NCBI GenBank assembly: GCA_910584185.1
Contig: CAJTYC010000006.1
Location: 1-48,788, forward strand
From: an uncultured Muribaculaceae bacterium
GTDB taxonomy: Bacteria; Bacteroidota; Bacteroidia; Bacteroidales; Muribaculaceae
DNA length: 48,788 bases
Direction: 5' to 3'
Shown here piece by piece: positions 1-8,874 of the stretch. Numbering within the stretch: position 1 is the first letter of the stretch; every line of letters starts with the position of its first letter. Under the pieces are notes generated by a model. The model saw only the letters and a list, made by a program, of their open reading frames with translations, ran no database searches and was not told the DNA's origin. The position numbers were made by a program, and so were the translations under genes.

Positions 1-158
1 TAACTGATAAGGAATTTCCAAGGTGACAAAAAGAAGCCAAAGCAAATTCAAATCATAAAACTCATTACTTAAATTTAAAATAACTCATTACTTATGATTA
101 TAACGATTAAACATGCATCTTTTCACACCATCAACTCGATTTACCAACAAATTTTTGC

Positions 159-166
159 TACTTTTG
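159..166 (+). promoter_or_regulatory. Candidate -7 element for the 221 gene
   Basis: The octamer TACTTTTG fits the Bacteroidota -7 consensus TAnnTTTG and lies about 55 bp before the start codon at 221. No clear TTTG is present at the expected -33 distance, so this is only half of a promoter. The rest of positions 1-220 is AT-rich and shows no gene. It carries a short direct repeat of 'aactcattactta' near 60-95. Confidence 0.4.
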
Positions 167-220
167 TAAAAACATCTCTCCTATCGCTTGTTTTTTCATA
201 AATCATAATTTAGCAAAACC

Positions 221-1348
221 ATGGCAAAGAAAAAGAATACCCCTCCTCCCGGCCTTCCGGACCTCATGAATCTCGATGACGCCACGACTGCGGCCCTCAT
301 CCGGAACATCATCAACATGAACAGTGGCAGGACTCCCAAGAAATGGACGAAGAAGGAACTCGAGAATATATTCTCGTTCAAGGATCCGCAAGGCTTGACC
401 GACATGCAAATCAAACTCATGGTGGCCGGAGCAATATTCCTGCAAAACGACATAACACCCGACACCTACAAGACCCTCTACGAAATAGCAAGCAAAAACG
501 AAGCCCTAAAGATCCTCCCCATCGACGCAATATTCGGCATGGCAACCGGCAATGACACCCCATTCTTTGAAGGAGACTACGAAGATGACGATGATTACGA
601 TGATGACGATGATTACGATGATGACGATGATTACGATGATGACGATGACTACGAAGATGACTACACCGGTCCCGGCTTCTCCCCGTTCGGCTTCCCGATG
701 CGCCACATGGGTCTCACCGGCAAACCCCTCCCCGACGCCGACAAGAAATCCCTATTGCTGAAAATCCAACTCCGCGGCGTCACAAAGCCCCCATTATGGC
801 GAGAAGTAAGGGTGCCGGCCAACATCAACTTCCAGCAACTCCACAAGATAATCCAGATACTATTCGGATGGACAGACACTCACCTATGGCAGTTTGAGGA
901 GAAACCGTACGGCCACAGCTACGTTATCGGCCCCGAACTCGACACCGACAATTCTTTCGCCGAACCACCCACCGACATAGCCTCCCAAACCCACATAACC
1001 AAAGTACTCCGCAAGGAAGGCGACAAGATGATATACCTCTACGACTTCGGAGACGACTGGGTGCACGACATATCAGTGAAGCAACTGATCGAAGAGCCTA
1101 CACCCCACCCCATCTGCACAAAATGGAAATCCGACAACCCGATGGAATACATAGGCGGCACATGGGGACTCGAGGAACTGCGCCAAATGGCCGACCCAAA
1201 GATCAAGCACACCAAAGCAGAAATCAATGAATTCCTCGACAACCACTGGTACGACTCAATCGAAGACTTCAAGGAAGCAATGGAAGAAAACAAATTCGAC
1301 GAAACATACGTAAACCAACAACTCACCGAAATAAAACCCGGAAAATAG
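221..1348 (+). CDS. pRiA4b ORF-3-like domain protein with acidic Asp/Tyr repeat tract
   Basis: 375 residues. The C-terminal half (about residues 176-330) reads as a pRiA4b ORF-3 domain: 'LLLKIQLRGVTKPPLWREV', then 'LHKIIQILFGW.DTHLWQF', then 'YLYDFGDDWVHDI' and 'YIGGTWGLEEL'. This domain family is common on plasmids and in bacterial chromosomes and its biochemical role is not established. The N-terminus (MAKKKN) has no signal peptide, so the protein is probably cytoplasmic. Residues 119-148 are a nearly pure Asp/Tyr stretch made by an 18-bp tandem repeat (unit DYDDDD, about 593-658), which probably acts as a flexible acidic linker between an N-terminal helical part and the domain. The gene stands alone, codirectional with the M48 protease downstream. 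Family assignment is fairly sure; function is unknown. Confidence 0.8.
   Translation: MAKKKNTPPPGLPDLMNLDDATTAALIRNIINMNSGRTPKKWTKKELENIFSFKDPQGLTDMQIKLMVAGAIFLQNDITPDTYKTLYEIASKNEALKILPIDAIFGMATGNDTPFFEGDYEDDDDYDDDDDYDDDDDYDDDDDYEDDYTGPGFSPFGFPMRHMGLTGKPLPDADKKSLLLKIQLRGVTKPPLWREVRVPANINFQQLHKIIQILFGWTDTHLWQFEEKPYGHSYVIGPELDTDNSFAEPPTDIASQTHITKVLRKEGDKMIYLYDFGDDWVHDISVKQLIEEPTPHPICTKWKSDNPMEYIGGTWGLEELRQMADPKIKHTKAEINEFLDNHWYDSIEDFKEAMEENKFDETYVNQQLTEIKPGK
593..658 (+). repeat. 18-bp in-frame tandem repeat encoding DYDDDD
   Basis: Almost four units of gat-tac-gat-gat-gac-gat follow each other inside the 221 gene. The unit is 18 bp, so gain or loss of a unit keeps the reading frame and only changes the length of the acidic linker. 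Confidence 0.85.
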
Positions 1349-1390
1349 TCTCACTCTTACCCAAATTAAGAGTGATTAAGACTCGATAAT

Positions 1391-1421
1391 TTTGTTTTAC
1401 CGCCGCTTTGAGCTAACTTTG
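1391..1421 (+). promoter_or_regulatory. Bacteroidota-type promoter for the M48 protease gene
   Basis: TTTG at 1391-1394 and TAACTTTG at 1414-1421 are separated by 19 bp, a full match to the -33/-7 consensus. Transcription would start near 1428, about 85 bp before the ATG at 1512. This rules out the earlier in-frame Met at 1392 as the start. Confidence 0.65.
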
Positions 1422-1511
1422 CAGTTCAAAGCGGCGTTGTTTTGCTCTATTTCAGCAAAACATCTCCCGCATCTTACCTGCATTTCAACAACAAAATCAA
1501 CTTTTAAAATC

Positions 1512-2330
1512 ATGAGAAAATTTGTTGGCAAGATCCTTCTGCTTGCATCCCTCTTCGCATGCGCCAACGGTGCTTACGCCCAGTTCAACCTCTCCAAGGC
1601 CATAGGCGGCGCCGCAAAGGCCGTGCAGGCTTTCACCCTCACCGACGAGCAGATGGCCGCTTACGTCAAGGAGTCCGTTGACTGGATGGACAAGAACAAC
1701 CCCGTCCTCCCCGACAACGACCCCTACACCCAGCGTCTCAACCGCCTCGTGGCCGGAATCACCGACGCCGACGGAATTCCCTTGAATTTCAAGGTATACA
1801 ACGTAATCGACATCAACGCATTCGCATGCCCCGACGGCAGCGTGCGCGTATTCTCATCGCTCATGGATATCATGGACGACGATGAACTCCTCGGCATTAT
1901 CGGCCACGAAATAGGCCACGTGCTCAAACGCCACTCCAAGAACGCGTTCAAGACCCAGCTCCTAACAGGCGCTCTCAAAGACGCAGTGGCATCTACAGGC
2001 GGCAAGGTAGCAGCCCTCACCGAATCACAGCTCGGCACACTCGGCGAAGCCCTCATCAACGCCAAATACTCCCAGAAACAGGAGAAAGAAGCCGACAACT
2101 GCGGCTACGACTTCCTCGTCAAGAACGGCAAGAACCCCTGGGGCATGGTGATGAGCTTCGAGAAATTCCTCGAACTCGAAGGCGGCTCAGCACAAAGCTC
2201 CAGCTACTTCTCAAAGATGTTCTCCTCCCACCCCGACACAAAGGCCCGCATCCAGGCAATGACCAAGCGCTGCAACAAAGACGGCTTCAAACGCCCGGAA
2301 GCAAAACCCGCCACAACAACAAAGAAGTAA
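1512..2330 (+). CDS. Secreted M48-family zinc metallopeptidase
   Basis: 272 residues from the ATG at 1512. An earlier in-frame Met at 1392 lies inside the promoter and is rejected. The N-terminus is a signal peptide (MRKFVGKILLLASLFACANGAYA), probably cut after AYA; the Cys within it makes a lipoprotein a weaker alternative. The catalytic zinc motif HEIGH is at residues 132-136, in 'GIIGHEIGHVLKRH', and the third ligand is probably the Glu of 'EKEADNCGYDFL', as in M48 peptidases of the BepA/LoiP type. It therefore probably works in the periplasm or at the outer membrane in protein quality control. That role is inferred from family, not shown here. The 3' end is followed by a strong bidirectional terminator. 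Confidence 0.88.
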   Translation: MRKFVGKILLLASLFACANGAYAQFNLSKAIGGAAKAVQAFTLTDEQMAAYVKESVDWMDKNNPVLPDNDPYTQRLNRLVAGITDADGIPLNFKVYNVIDINAFACPDGSVRVFSSLMDIMDDDELLGIIGHEIGHVLKRHSKNAFKTQLLTGALKDAVASTGGKVAALTESQLGTLGEALINAKYSQKQEKEADNCGYDFLVKNGKNPWGMVMSFEKFLELEGGSAQSSSYFSKMFSSHPDTKARIQAMTKRCNKDGFKRPEAKPATTTKK

Positions 2331-2370
2331 AGAAGCAAAAAAGCAAAGATATAACCTCAATAATCAAAAA

Positions 2371-2405
2371 AGACGCCAAGGCCAAAGGCCAAGGCGTCTT
2401 TTTTA
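2371..2405. terminator. Terminator between convergent genes
   Basis: AGACGCC at 2371-2377 pairs with GGCGTCT at 2393-2399. An inner GGCC/GGCC pairing extends the stem. It is followed by a run of T on the plus strand and preceded by a run of A, so it can stop transcription from both sides (M48 gene and the TPR gene). Confidence 0.8.
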
Positions 2406-2408
2406 TGT

Positions 2409-2456
2409 CGGCTTTTGTACTGTGGCCACCCCGAAGGGGTGGCACAAGCATAAGCC
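2409..2456. repeat. GAA-loop hairpin repeat, variant arms
   Basis: The flank 'GCTTTTGTACTGTG' is followed by GCCACCCC-GAA-GGGGTGGC (2425-2443) and then 'cataagcc'. Flanks and loop match the copies at 13253, 14478 and 16815, but the stem sequence is completely different and still pairs perfectly. Confidence 0.7.
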
Positions 2457-2465
2457 AAAAAGCCA

Positions 2466-3980
2466 TCAAACAGGCTTGACACGCACAGCGCGCCAACCCC
2501 AAGAGTCGCGCTTCAGATTGTAATATAGCACCGACGTGATCTCTGCCAATGTGCCCGGAGCATAGTTGCGCATAAGCATCCCGTCTACATACACATCATC
2601 CACAAAGAGGAAGCTCTGGCCGGGACGAAGCCCAACCTCGCCCTCAGTCTTGCGGAAAAGAGTACCCTCATAAGGAGTAACATCCTCAGGCTTGCGGAAG
2701 CGAAGCAACTTCGAAGGAGCGCCCTCCTCGGCCACACCATCAAACTTAATCAAGTATATATTGTTGGGAATAAACTTGTAAATGGTCTTCTTGGTGCTGA
2801 AATACCCACGCTTGCGGTCGGGCGTGACATAAGTGGCCATCTGCTTCTGCGGATTGTAGGTGCTGATAAGCACCGGCGTCTCCGCCACCTCAGCATATAG
2901 CAGGTCATCTGCCTCACGCCCATGACGCACGTAGAAGTCATGGTTGCTCTCCGAAGCATACGTGTTCCGATACCATTCCTGCTGCTCTATCGCCTCCACT
3001 CCCGGCGGAATATGCCAGCCTTTGCTCTCGTATATCTGCCTTATCTTGCTAAACTCGCGCTTGGCCTCCGACAAGAAACCGAGCCTGTACATCGATATAG
3101 CCAACTTGTAGCGCACTTTGCCCTGATACATAGGGTCCATCTTGCACCCCAACGCGCGGCAGTAGCACGCCAATTTCTCCTGCTCATCGTCCACTATGTC
3201 GCCAAGCGCCGACCAGGCCCTGAACTCTGTGCTGCGCTTGCGCACATAGCTGCGTGCAGTCTCAAGTGCCTCATCCATGCGGCCCATGGCCTTCAGAAGG
3301 TTAGATTTCTGATATAATATTGCACTGTATTCCGGATGTGTCTCCTCAAGCACCTCCAGGTCGCCAAGGAATTTCTCGGCAGCCTCCAGGCTCTCACCAT
3401 CACCCACTTTCTCTACCAGGGCTTTAAGGCAAGCCGTATAGATGCGCTCAGCAAGCGACGGCATGCGCTGACCGTTGGTCATCAGCACTCGCTCATAGTC
3501 TTCGGCAAGCAGGTTGTCAAGCCCCCACCAGGCAGCGAACTCAGCTATGCCGGGCCAGATCGCACCTCGCGCATCACGCGCCTTCAGGAAGGCATCCAAA
3601 AGCACGGAGTAGTATCTGTGTGGCTTCGGATAGTCAATACCCTTGGCCGACTCGGCCAGACGGTCCACCTTGGCGAAGTCCACCGCGCCGGCATCTTTCC
3701 AGGCGAGAAGCATCGCGCGGATATCCCATGCCACCTTGGCATTCATCTCCGACTCATCGATCTCGCTCAGCCGCAACGCCCCGTACTCATCGAGCAGTCG
3801 CACGAACTCCTCATCGTTCAGGCCGCGGGCCGCCTCGCCGAGCAGAGCCTTGATGCTGTATGCCAACCCCACGCGGGCATATCGGTCTTCCGGATTCGCA
3901 TCCAGTTCTTTCCTGTTGGCGGCATACGCTTCCTGTGCCTGACCCGCCTTACACATCTCTACAGTTTCTTTCAAATCCAT
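2466..3980 (-). CDS. TPR-like helical protein with C-terminal OB/cold-shock-like domain
   Basis: 504 residues, no signal peptide. Most of the chain is alpha-helical and TPR-like. Helix pairs such as 'EYSAILYQKSNLLKAMGRMDEALETA' and 'GKVRYKLAISMYRLGFLSEAKREFSKI' fit tetratricopeptide spacing (about residues 1-320). The last 170 residues are strand-rich, and the segment 'SFLFVDDVYVDGMLM' followed by 'GWRAVRV' at the very end resembles a small OB/cold-shock-type barrel. I do not recognise a named family. A role in RNA or nucleoprotein binding is only a guess from the barrel. It is convergent with the M48 gene. Its start at 3980 is the only good ATG and lies 144 bp after the stop of the upstream purF-like gene, so cotranscription is possible. 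Confidence 0.7.
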   Translation of the reverse strand: MDLKETVEMCKAGQAQEAYAANRKELDANPEDRYARVGLAYSIKALLGEAARGLNDEEFVRLLDEYGALRLSEIDESEMNAKVAWDIRAMLLAWKDAGAVDFAKVDRLAESAKGIDYPKPHRYYSVLLDAFLKARDARGAIWPGIAEFAAWWGLDNLLAEDYERVLMTNGQRMPSLAERIYTACLKALVEKVGDGESLEAAEKFLGDLEVLEETHPEYSAILYQKSNLLKAMGRMDEALETARSYVRKRSTEFRAWSALGDIVDDEQEKLACYCRALGCKMDPMYQGKVRYKLAISMYRLGFLSEAKREFSKIRQIYESKGWHIPPGVEAIEQQEWYRNTYASESNHDFYVRHGREADDLLYAEVAETPVLISTYNPQKQMATYVTPDRKRGYFSTKKTIYKFIPNNIYLIKFDGVAEEGAPSKLLRFRKPEDVTPYEGTLFRKTEGEVGLRPGQSFLFVDDVYVDGMLMRNYAPGTLAEITSVLYYNLKRDSWGWRAVRVKPV

Positions 3981-4124
3981 TTTAAGGTCTTTTATAAAAG
4001 GTTATATAATTAGAATGTATATCTAATGAATAACTATTAAATGGCAATAACTAATTTCAAAAATATTCAAAAAATCATCAATCGTCAGCCTAATTATTCA
4101 TTATTATCTATTCATTATCAACTA

Positions 4125-5567
4125 TTAATTATCATCATGGTCTTCATGCCAAGCCTTGCAGGCGCTGCATCCGGTGCCGTCGAAACAGTGCGTGCAGATG
4201 CGGTCCTTGGGCAGGCCTATGCCGGCCACGAGGTCTTCTATAGTGCAGAATTTCAGCGACGTCAGCCCGAGCCTGTCGCCTATCTCTTTCACCATACGAT
4301 CATACTCTGGTGTGCCGGTGGTGGCATATTTGTCGAGCTTGGCATTCTCGTCTCCCTCGAAGTCTTTTATCACTCTGCGCGATATCAGCTCCATGTCGCT
4401 CTTCGACGACGTGAAGTTGATATATTTGCACCCATACACGAGTGGAGGACACGAGATGCGGGCATGCACTGCCTTGGCACCCTCGTCATAAAATTCCACC
4501 ACGTTGTCGCGAAGCTGAGTGCCGCGCACTATGGAGTCGTCGCAAAATATCACACTCCGGTCCTGGAGCAACGCACGGTTGGGTATAAGCTTCATCTTGG
4601 CCACAAGTGCCCGACGGTCTTGTGTGCTCGGAGTGAAGCTGCGGGGCCACGTCGGCGTGTATTTCAACACCGCGCGCCTGTACGGTATGCCGCTGCCCTC
4701 GGAGTAGCCCAAGGCGAAGCCCACGCCGGAGTCCGGTATGCCGCACACATGGTCGGCGTCGCTCTGGTCCACCCGGCCCATGGCCCGGCCGCAACGCTCG
4801 CGCACATCCTCGGCGTTGATGCCAAGGTAGTCGGATGCCGGGAAGCCGTAATATACCCACAGGAATGAGCATATCTGTTCCCGCTTGGCCGGCTCCTGAA
4901 GCACTTCCACCCCATCGGCCGTTATCTTCACGATCTCGCCGGGACCCAAATCGCGCACACGCTTGTAGTCCAAGTTGGGGAAGGCACTCGTCTCGCTCGC
5001 CACAGCGTAGCCGTCGGCGCTCTGACCTATCACTATCGGTGTGCGACCCATGTAATCGCGGGCTGCTATGATGCCGGCCTCTGTCAGCACAAGCATTGAG
5101 CAGGATCCATCCACATGCGAGTATACCTTGTTGACACCATCCACAAAGCTGTCGCCAGTATTGATAAGAAGCGACACAAGCTCTGTCTGGTTCAACCTGT
5201 TGGCCGACAGCTCGCTCAGGTGCATCCGCTTCGCCAGCAGCTCATCGGCGATCTCCTGCAGGTTGTTAACCTTGGCCACCGTCACCACGCCGTAGCGCCC
5301 CAAGTGTGAGTTCACGATAATCGGCTGCGGGTCGGTGTCGCTTATCACACCTATGCCGGCATTGCCCTTGAACTTGTCGAGCTCATCCTCAAATTTAGAA
5401 CGAAAGTAATTGCGCTCCAAACTGTGTATGGAGCGGTTGAAGCCATACTCCGGATCAAAGGTCACCATGCCGGCACGCTTTGTGCCGAGATGCGAATTGT
5501 AATCCGTAGCATAAAACAAATCTGTAACTACCGGTCGCTTTAAGACCGCACCAAAAAAACCTCCCAT
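4125..5567 (-). CDS. Amidophosphoribosyltransferase (PurF)-like protein lacking the glutaminase cysteine
   Basis: 480 residues with the PurF layout: an N-terminal class II glutamine amidotransferase fold (about 1-235) and a C-terminal phosphoribosyltransferase domain with 'GIPDSG' (276-281) and the PRPP loop 'VIFCDDSIVRGTQ' (339-351). Classical PurF catalyses PRPP + glutamine to phosphoribosylamine, the first step of purine synthesis, with Cys directly after the initiator Met as nucleophile. Here the protein begins MGGFFG, so that Cys is Gly. The glutaminase should therefore be inactive, and the enzyme may use free ammonia, be regulatory, or act on another substrate. The C-terminus has a small Cys cluster ('CTHCFDGTGCSACKAWH') that could bind metal. 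No other purine gene is adjacent. Family is sure; activity is open. Confidence 0.85.
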   Translation of the reverse strand: MGGFFGAVLKRPVVTDLFYATDYNSHLGTKRAGMVTFDPEYGFNRSIHSLERNYFRSKFEDELDKFKGNAGIGVISDTDPQPIIVNSHLGRYGVVTVAKVNNLQEIADELLAKRMHLSELSANRLNQTELVSLLINTGDSFVDGVNKVYSHVDGSCSMLVLTEAGIIAARDYMGRTPIVIGQSADGYAVASETSAFPNLDYKRVRDLGPGEIVKITADGVEVLQEPAKREQICSFLWVYYGFPASDYLGINAEDVRERCGRAMGRVDQSDADHVCGIPDSGVGFALGYSEGSGIPYRRAVLKYTPTWPRSFTPSTQDRRALVAKMKLIPNRALLQDRSVIFCDDSIVRGTQLRDNVVEFYDEGAKAVHARISCPPLVYGCKYINFTSSKSDMELISRRVIKDFEGDENAKLDKYATTGTPEYDRMVKEIGDRLGLTSLKFCTIEDLVAGIGLPKDRICTHCFDGTGCSACKAWHEDHDDN

Positions 5568-5654
5568 TACTATACGTATAAGTGTACTATTAAATAATTG
5601 TCTATTTTGGAGTAGGTAATCTTCCGCAAAAATACAAAAAAATTTCAGATTATA

Positions 5655-5685
5655 TTGATTCTTTCACTCTTTTTAATTACTTTTG
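5655..5685 (+). promoter_or_regulatory. Promoter for the C1 peptidase / glycosyltransferase pair
   Basis: TTG at 5655-5657 and TACTTTTG at 5678-5685, spacer 20 bp. A divergent -7 candidate for the purF-like gene (TATTTTTG read on the minus strand, 5634-5627) lies just beside it, without a clear -33. Confidence 0.5.
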
Positions 5686-5782
5686 TCAATATTAAGGCGT
5701 AAAATCACCATCCTCTCCCCGGTTTTATCCCTTTTTTTCACTCTTTTCACCCCTTTTCAACCTCTTTTTTGATACCCGAATC

Positions 5783-7021
5783 ATGAAGAAACATCCCGCC
5801 GCCGCTTTCGCGGCTATCGTCGCGGCTTCCATGGCCCTCCCGGCTCTCGCCTCCGATTTCATCGCACCGGCTGCCGACCCCAAGATTGAGTGCCCGGATT
5901 CTACCGGCTTCAAGTTCTCTGACGTCAAAATCAACAAAACCGGATCGGTCAAGGACCAGAATAAGTCGGGCACCTGCTGGGCTTTCTCGGGTCTATCCAC
6001 TCTCGAGGATAATGTGATGCGAAAGGGCGGCCCGGAGCTCGACCTCTCTGAGATGTGGGTGGTCCGAAATGCCTATATCGACAAGGCCAAGAAGTTCATG
6101 CGCATGAACGGCGCAATCAATTTCGCACAGGGTGGCTCCTGGGGCGACGTGCTGAATATGACCGAACTCTACGGCGCAATGCCCGAGGAGGCTTACACGG
6201 GCCTCAATTATGGCGACGCGAAGCATTCGCATTATGAGATGGCCGACGCCCTCGAGGCTTATCTCCGCGCCGTGATGAGCCGAGGCCAGAAAAATAAGAA
6301 GCTCTCCACCGCTTGGCTCCCCGGCTTCGTAGGCATTCTCGACGCTTATCTCGGCAAAGCCCCTGAGTCGTTCTCCTACAATGGCAAGACCTACACCCCG
6401 CAGCAGTTCGCCAAGGAGATGGGACTCGAACCCGAAAATTTCGTAAATGTCACAAGCTATACCCACCATCCGTTCTATACGAGCTTCATCCTCGAGATTC
6501 CCGACAATTGGGCCTGGACTGAAAGCATGAACGTGCCGATGGAGGAGATGCAGCGCATCGTGGACAACGCGCTCGACAAGGGCTGGACCGTAATGTGGGC
6601 TGCCGATGTCTCTGAGGGCGGTTTTAAGTGGACGAAGGGCTATGCCCTCCTCCCCGAAGATAAGGACCGGAAGGATATGACCGACACCGAACTGAGCCGC
6701 TGGGTGAAGCTCTCCGACAAGGACCGCGAGGCTTCCAGATTCGACATTAAGGGCCCGGTAAAGGAGAAGACCGTGACTCAAGAGTCGCGCCAGACCACTT
6801 TCGACAATTATGAGACCACCGACGACCACGGCATGGTGATCGTGGGCACAGCCACCGACCAGGAGGGCAATAAGTATTATAAGGTGAAAAATTCCTGGGA
6901 CACCAACCAGCTCTACGACGGCTATCTCTATGTCTCGATGCCTTTCTTCCTCGAGAAGACTCTCGGTGTTGGTGTTCATAAGGACGCTATCCCAACCGAC
7001 ATAGCTAAGAAGTTCAAGTAA
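5783..7021 (+). CDS. Secreted C1-type cysteine peptidase (aminopeptidase C / bleomycin hydrolase family)
   Basis: 412 residues. The signal peptide 'MKKHPAAAFAAIVAASMALPALAS' puts it in the periplasm or outside. The papain-fold catalytic residues are visible: oxyanion Gln59 and nucleophile Cys65 in 'VKDQNKSGTCWAFSG', His349 in 'DDHGMVIVG' and Asn370 in 'KVKNSWD'. The long segment between Cys and His matches the C1B group (bleomycin hydrolase, PepC) rather than short papains. C1B enzymes are usually cytosolic, so the export signal is a feature shared with the secreted C1B peptidases of Bacteroidales. The stop codon touches the ATG of the next gene (TAA then ATG), so the two are probably translated together. 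Confidence 0.88.
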   Translation: MKKHPAAAFAAIVAASMALPALASDFIAPAADPKIECPDSTGFKFSDVKINKTGSVKDQNKSGTCWAFSGLSTLEDNVMRKGGPELDLSEMWVVRNAYIDKAKKFMRMNGAINFAQGGSWGDVLNMTELYGAMPEEAYTGLNYGDAKHSHYEMADALEAYLRAVMSRGQKNKKLSTAWLPGFVGILDAYLGKAPESFSYNGKTYTPQQFAKEMGLEPENFVNVTSYTHHPFYTSFILEIPDNWAWTESMNVPMEEMQRIVDNALDKGWTVMWAADVSEGGFKWTKGYALLPEDKDRKDMTDTELSRWVKLSDKDREASRFDIKGPVKEKTVTQESRQTTFDNYETTDDHGMVIVGTATDQEGNKYYKVKNSWDTNQLYDGYLYVSMPFFLEKTLGVGVHKDAIPTDIAKKFK

Positions 7022-7894
7022 ATGAACCTTAAAGACCTGAAGCGCAATCTGAAGCGCCTGCTCCATTCCCCCTCGATGCTCCGTTATGAGATTCATCGCG
7101 CTGAGCTCGAGCGGAATCTATGCACCTCCGACGCCCCCGGCATTTCCCCTCTCTCCATTGCCGGGCGGGAGGTCATTGTCTCGCTCACAAGCTATTCGCG
7201 GCGGGTGGAGCAGGTTCATGTCACCATCGAGTCGCTGATGCGCCAGACGGTTAAGCCCAACCGCATTATCCTCTGGCTCGACGATTCCTGGAACCATGAC
7301 AACCTCCCGGCGGCTCTCCTCCTTCAGATGCGCCGAGGCCTCGAGGTCCGATTTTGCCCCGATTACAGGTCTTATAAGAAGCTGATTCCAGCCCTGCAGC
7401 AGTTCCCGGAGGCGCTGATAATCACCGCCGACGACGACATCGTCTACGATGCCTCGATGGTCGACCGCCTGATTCGCGCACACCGCCGTTTCCCTGACTG
7501 CATAGTCACCAACTCAGCCTTCCGGCTCGTAAGCGACACGTCCTATTCTGCCGGACACAATGACTCTTCCATACTGACCCCGGCCCTCGACCTCCTACCC
7601 TACGGCGGCAACGGCACACTATACCCTCCAGGCTCATTGCATCCCGACGTGACCGACTGGAACCTGATCAACGAACTTTGCCCCAACGCCGACGACATCT
7701 GGTTCAAGGCTATGTCGATGCGCAAGGGCACCCTCGTGGCCCGCGCCATGACGCCTCACCCCGAAGGCTGGGACTACATCTCAAGCACCGAGGTCCAGGA
7801 CATCGGCCTTTGGCACGACAATGTCCGCAACGCTCGCAACGACGACCAGTATGCCGCCGTGATGCGTCATTTCAACCTGACCATCAACCCGTAA
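7022..7894 (+). CDS. Family A glycosyltransferase
   Basis: 290 residues, cytoplasmic. The Rossmann-like GT-A core starts at 'EVIVSLTSYSRRVEQVHVTIESLMRQT' (about 50-76). The metal/nucleotide-sugar motif is 'TADDDIVYD' (ADDD at 136-139). Proteins of this type are found in capsule and LPS gene sets of Bacteroidales and transfer a sugar from a nucleotide donor; donor and acceptor cannot be read from the sequence. It starts immediately after the C1 peptidase stop and its last 28 bp overlap the 3' end of the convergent glycosyltransferase gene. Confidence 0.8.
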   Translation: MNLKDLKRNLKRLLHSPSMLRYEIHRAELERNLCTSDAPGISPLSIAGREVIVSLTSYSRRVEQVHVTIESLMRQTVKPNRIILWLDDSWNHDNLPAALLLQMRRGLEVRFCPDYRSYKKLIPALQQFPEALIITADDDIVYDASMVDRLIRAHRRFPDCIVTNSAFRLVSDTSYSAGHNDSSILTPALDLLPYGGNGTLYPPGSLHPDVTDWNLINELCPNADDIWFKAMSMRKGTLVARAMTPHPEGWDYISSTEVQDIGLWHDNVRNARNDDQYAAVMRHFNLTINP

Positions 7895-8874
7895 ATCTTC
7901 GACTTGATTCCACCGCGAAGCCCATGCTTCGCCACCAACTCGCGAAGCGCATCCACAGCCTCGCGGCTATCGCTGCGCCATGCCAACGACCACATATAGT
8001 CCATCTTGCCGCGAAGATAACCGGCAAGCACATCCCGGCTCACGCCGAATAGCTCAGCCAACTCCAACTGCTGAGAAGTCTCCCTGACAAAATGCAACAA
8101 CCGCTTGCCAAAATCCCGCCGCCGAGACACACTATCACCCCCAACACTGTAATACATAGTAGCCCCAGGCAAAAAAGCACACCGCCCCTCAGCACTAAGA
8201 GCCATCATAATCTGCGGGTCCTCAGCCACATACCGGCTACAACGCCACTCAGCCGCAAGCCCTTCCGTCTCCTCTCGTTCCACCGAAGTCAGTTTTTCCC
8301 CATCCGGAAGCCCCATAAATTTAGAAGGAAACTCTTCCATATACTTAAGTATCACATCCCGACGATAAAGGGCAGTGCAAAGATGAGGCATAAGGCTGTT
8401 AGTCAAGACTGGAAGCAACAAAGTCCCACGTTCAAAGGTCTCGATGCCGACAACCTCAGGCCGAAGCGGATGCCGCCGGGACGATGTCCCATCCACATTG
8501 CAGCAAAGCCAATCAGTATAAACTGCAGTGACATCACCATGCCGCTCCAGATAATCAAACTGATGCGCCAACTTGTGGGGGTCCACCCACTGGTCATCAC
8601 CGGCGCAATCTGCCAGATAACGCCCCCGAGCCTGCCTGATGCAATCGAAATAATTGCCTACAACCCCAAGATTACGCTCCCGACGCAGATACCGCACCTT
8701 GCCCGGATACCGCCGAGCAAAATCCTCACAGACCTCCCGGGTCCCATCAGTGCTGCAATCGTCACCGACAACAACCTCAAAAGACCCCGAAAAACGCTGC
8801 CCCAAAACCGACTCAAGAGTCCGCCCAAGAGTATCAGCCTGATTATAAGTAACAACAATAACACTAATATCCAT
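7867..8874 (-). CDS. Glycosyltransferase family 2
   Basis: 335 residues from the ATG at 8874. Earlier in-frame codons (to 9027) run through the tRNA-operon terminator and lack similarity, so the start is put at MDISVIVVTYNQAD, the classical GT2 N-terminus. Motifs: 'VVVGDDCSTDGT' (nucleotide-sugar binding, about 34-45) and 'DCAGDDQWVDP' (DXD-like). The length matches typical GT2 enzymes of surface polysaccharide synthesis. It is convergent with, and overlaps by 28 bp, the family A glycosyltransferase. The C-terminal 'GGIKSKIYGLMVRLK' is basic and may bind the membrane, as in many GT2 proteins. Acceptor unknown. Confidence 0.85.
   Translation of the reverse strand: MDISVIVVTYNQADTLGRTLESVLGQRFSGSFEVVVGDDCSTDGTREVCEDFARRYPGKVRYLRRERNLGVVGNYFDCIRQARGRYLADCAGDDQWVDPHKLAHQFDYLERHGDVTAVYTDWLCCNVDGTSSRRHPLRPEVVGIETFERGTLLLPVLTNSLMPHLCTALYRRDVILKYMEEFPSKFMGLPDGEKLTSVEREETEGLAAEWRCSRYVAEDPQIMMALSAEGRCAFLPGATMYYSVGGDSVSRRRDFGKRLLHFVRETSQQLELAELFGVSRDVLAGYLRGKMDYMWSLAWRSDSREAVDALRELVAKHGLRGGIKSKIYGLMVRLK

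Noticed and set aside
4041..4868. Plus-strand frame of 275 codons opposite the purF-like gene
   Set aside because: Antisense to a conserved gene, no motif.
5993..7096. Long minus-strand frame (367 codons) opposite the C1 peptidase
   Set aside because: The plus-strand frame has signal peptide and full catalytic set; the opposite frame is a by-product of GC-rich codons.
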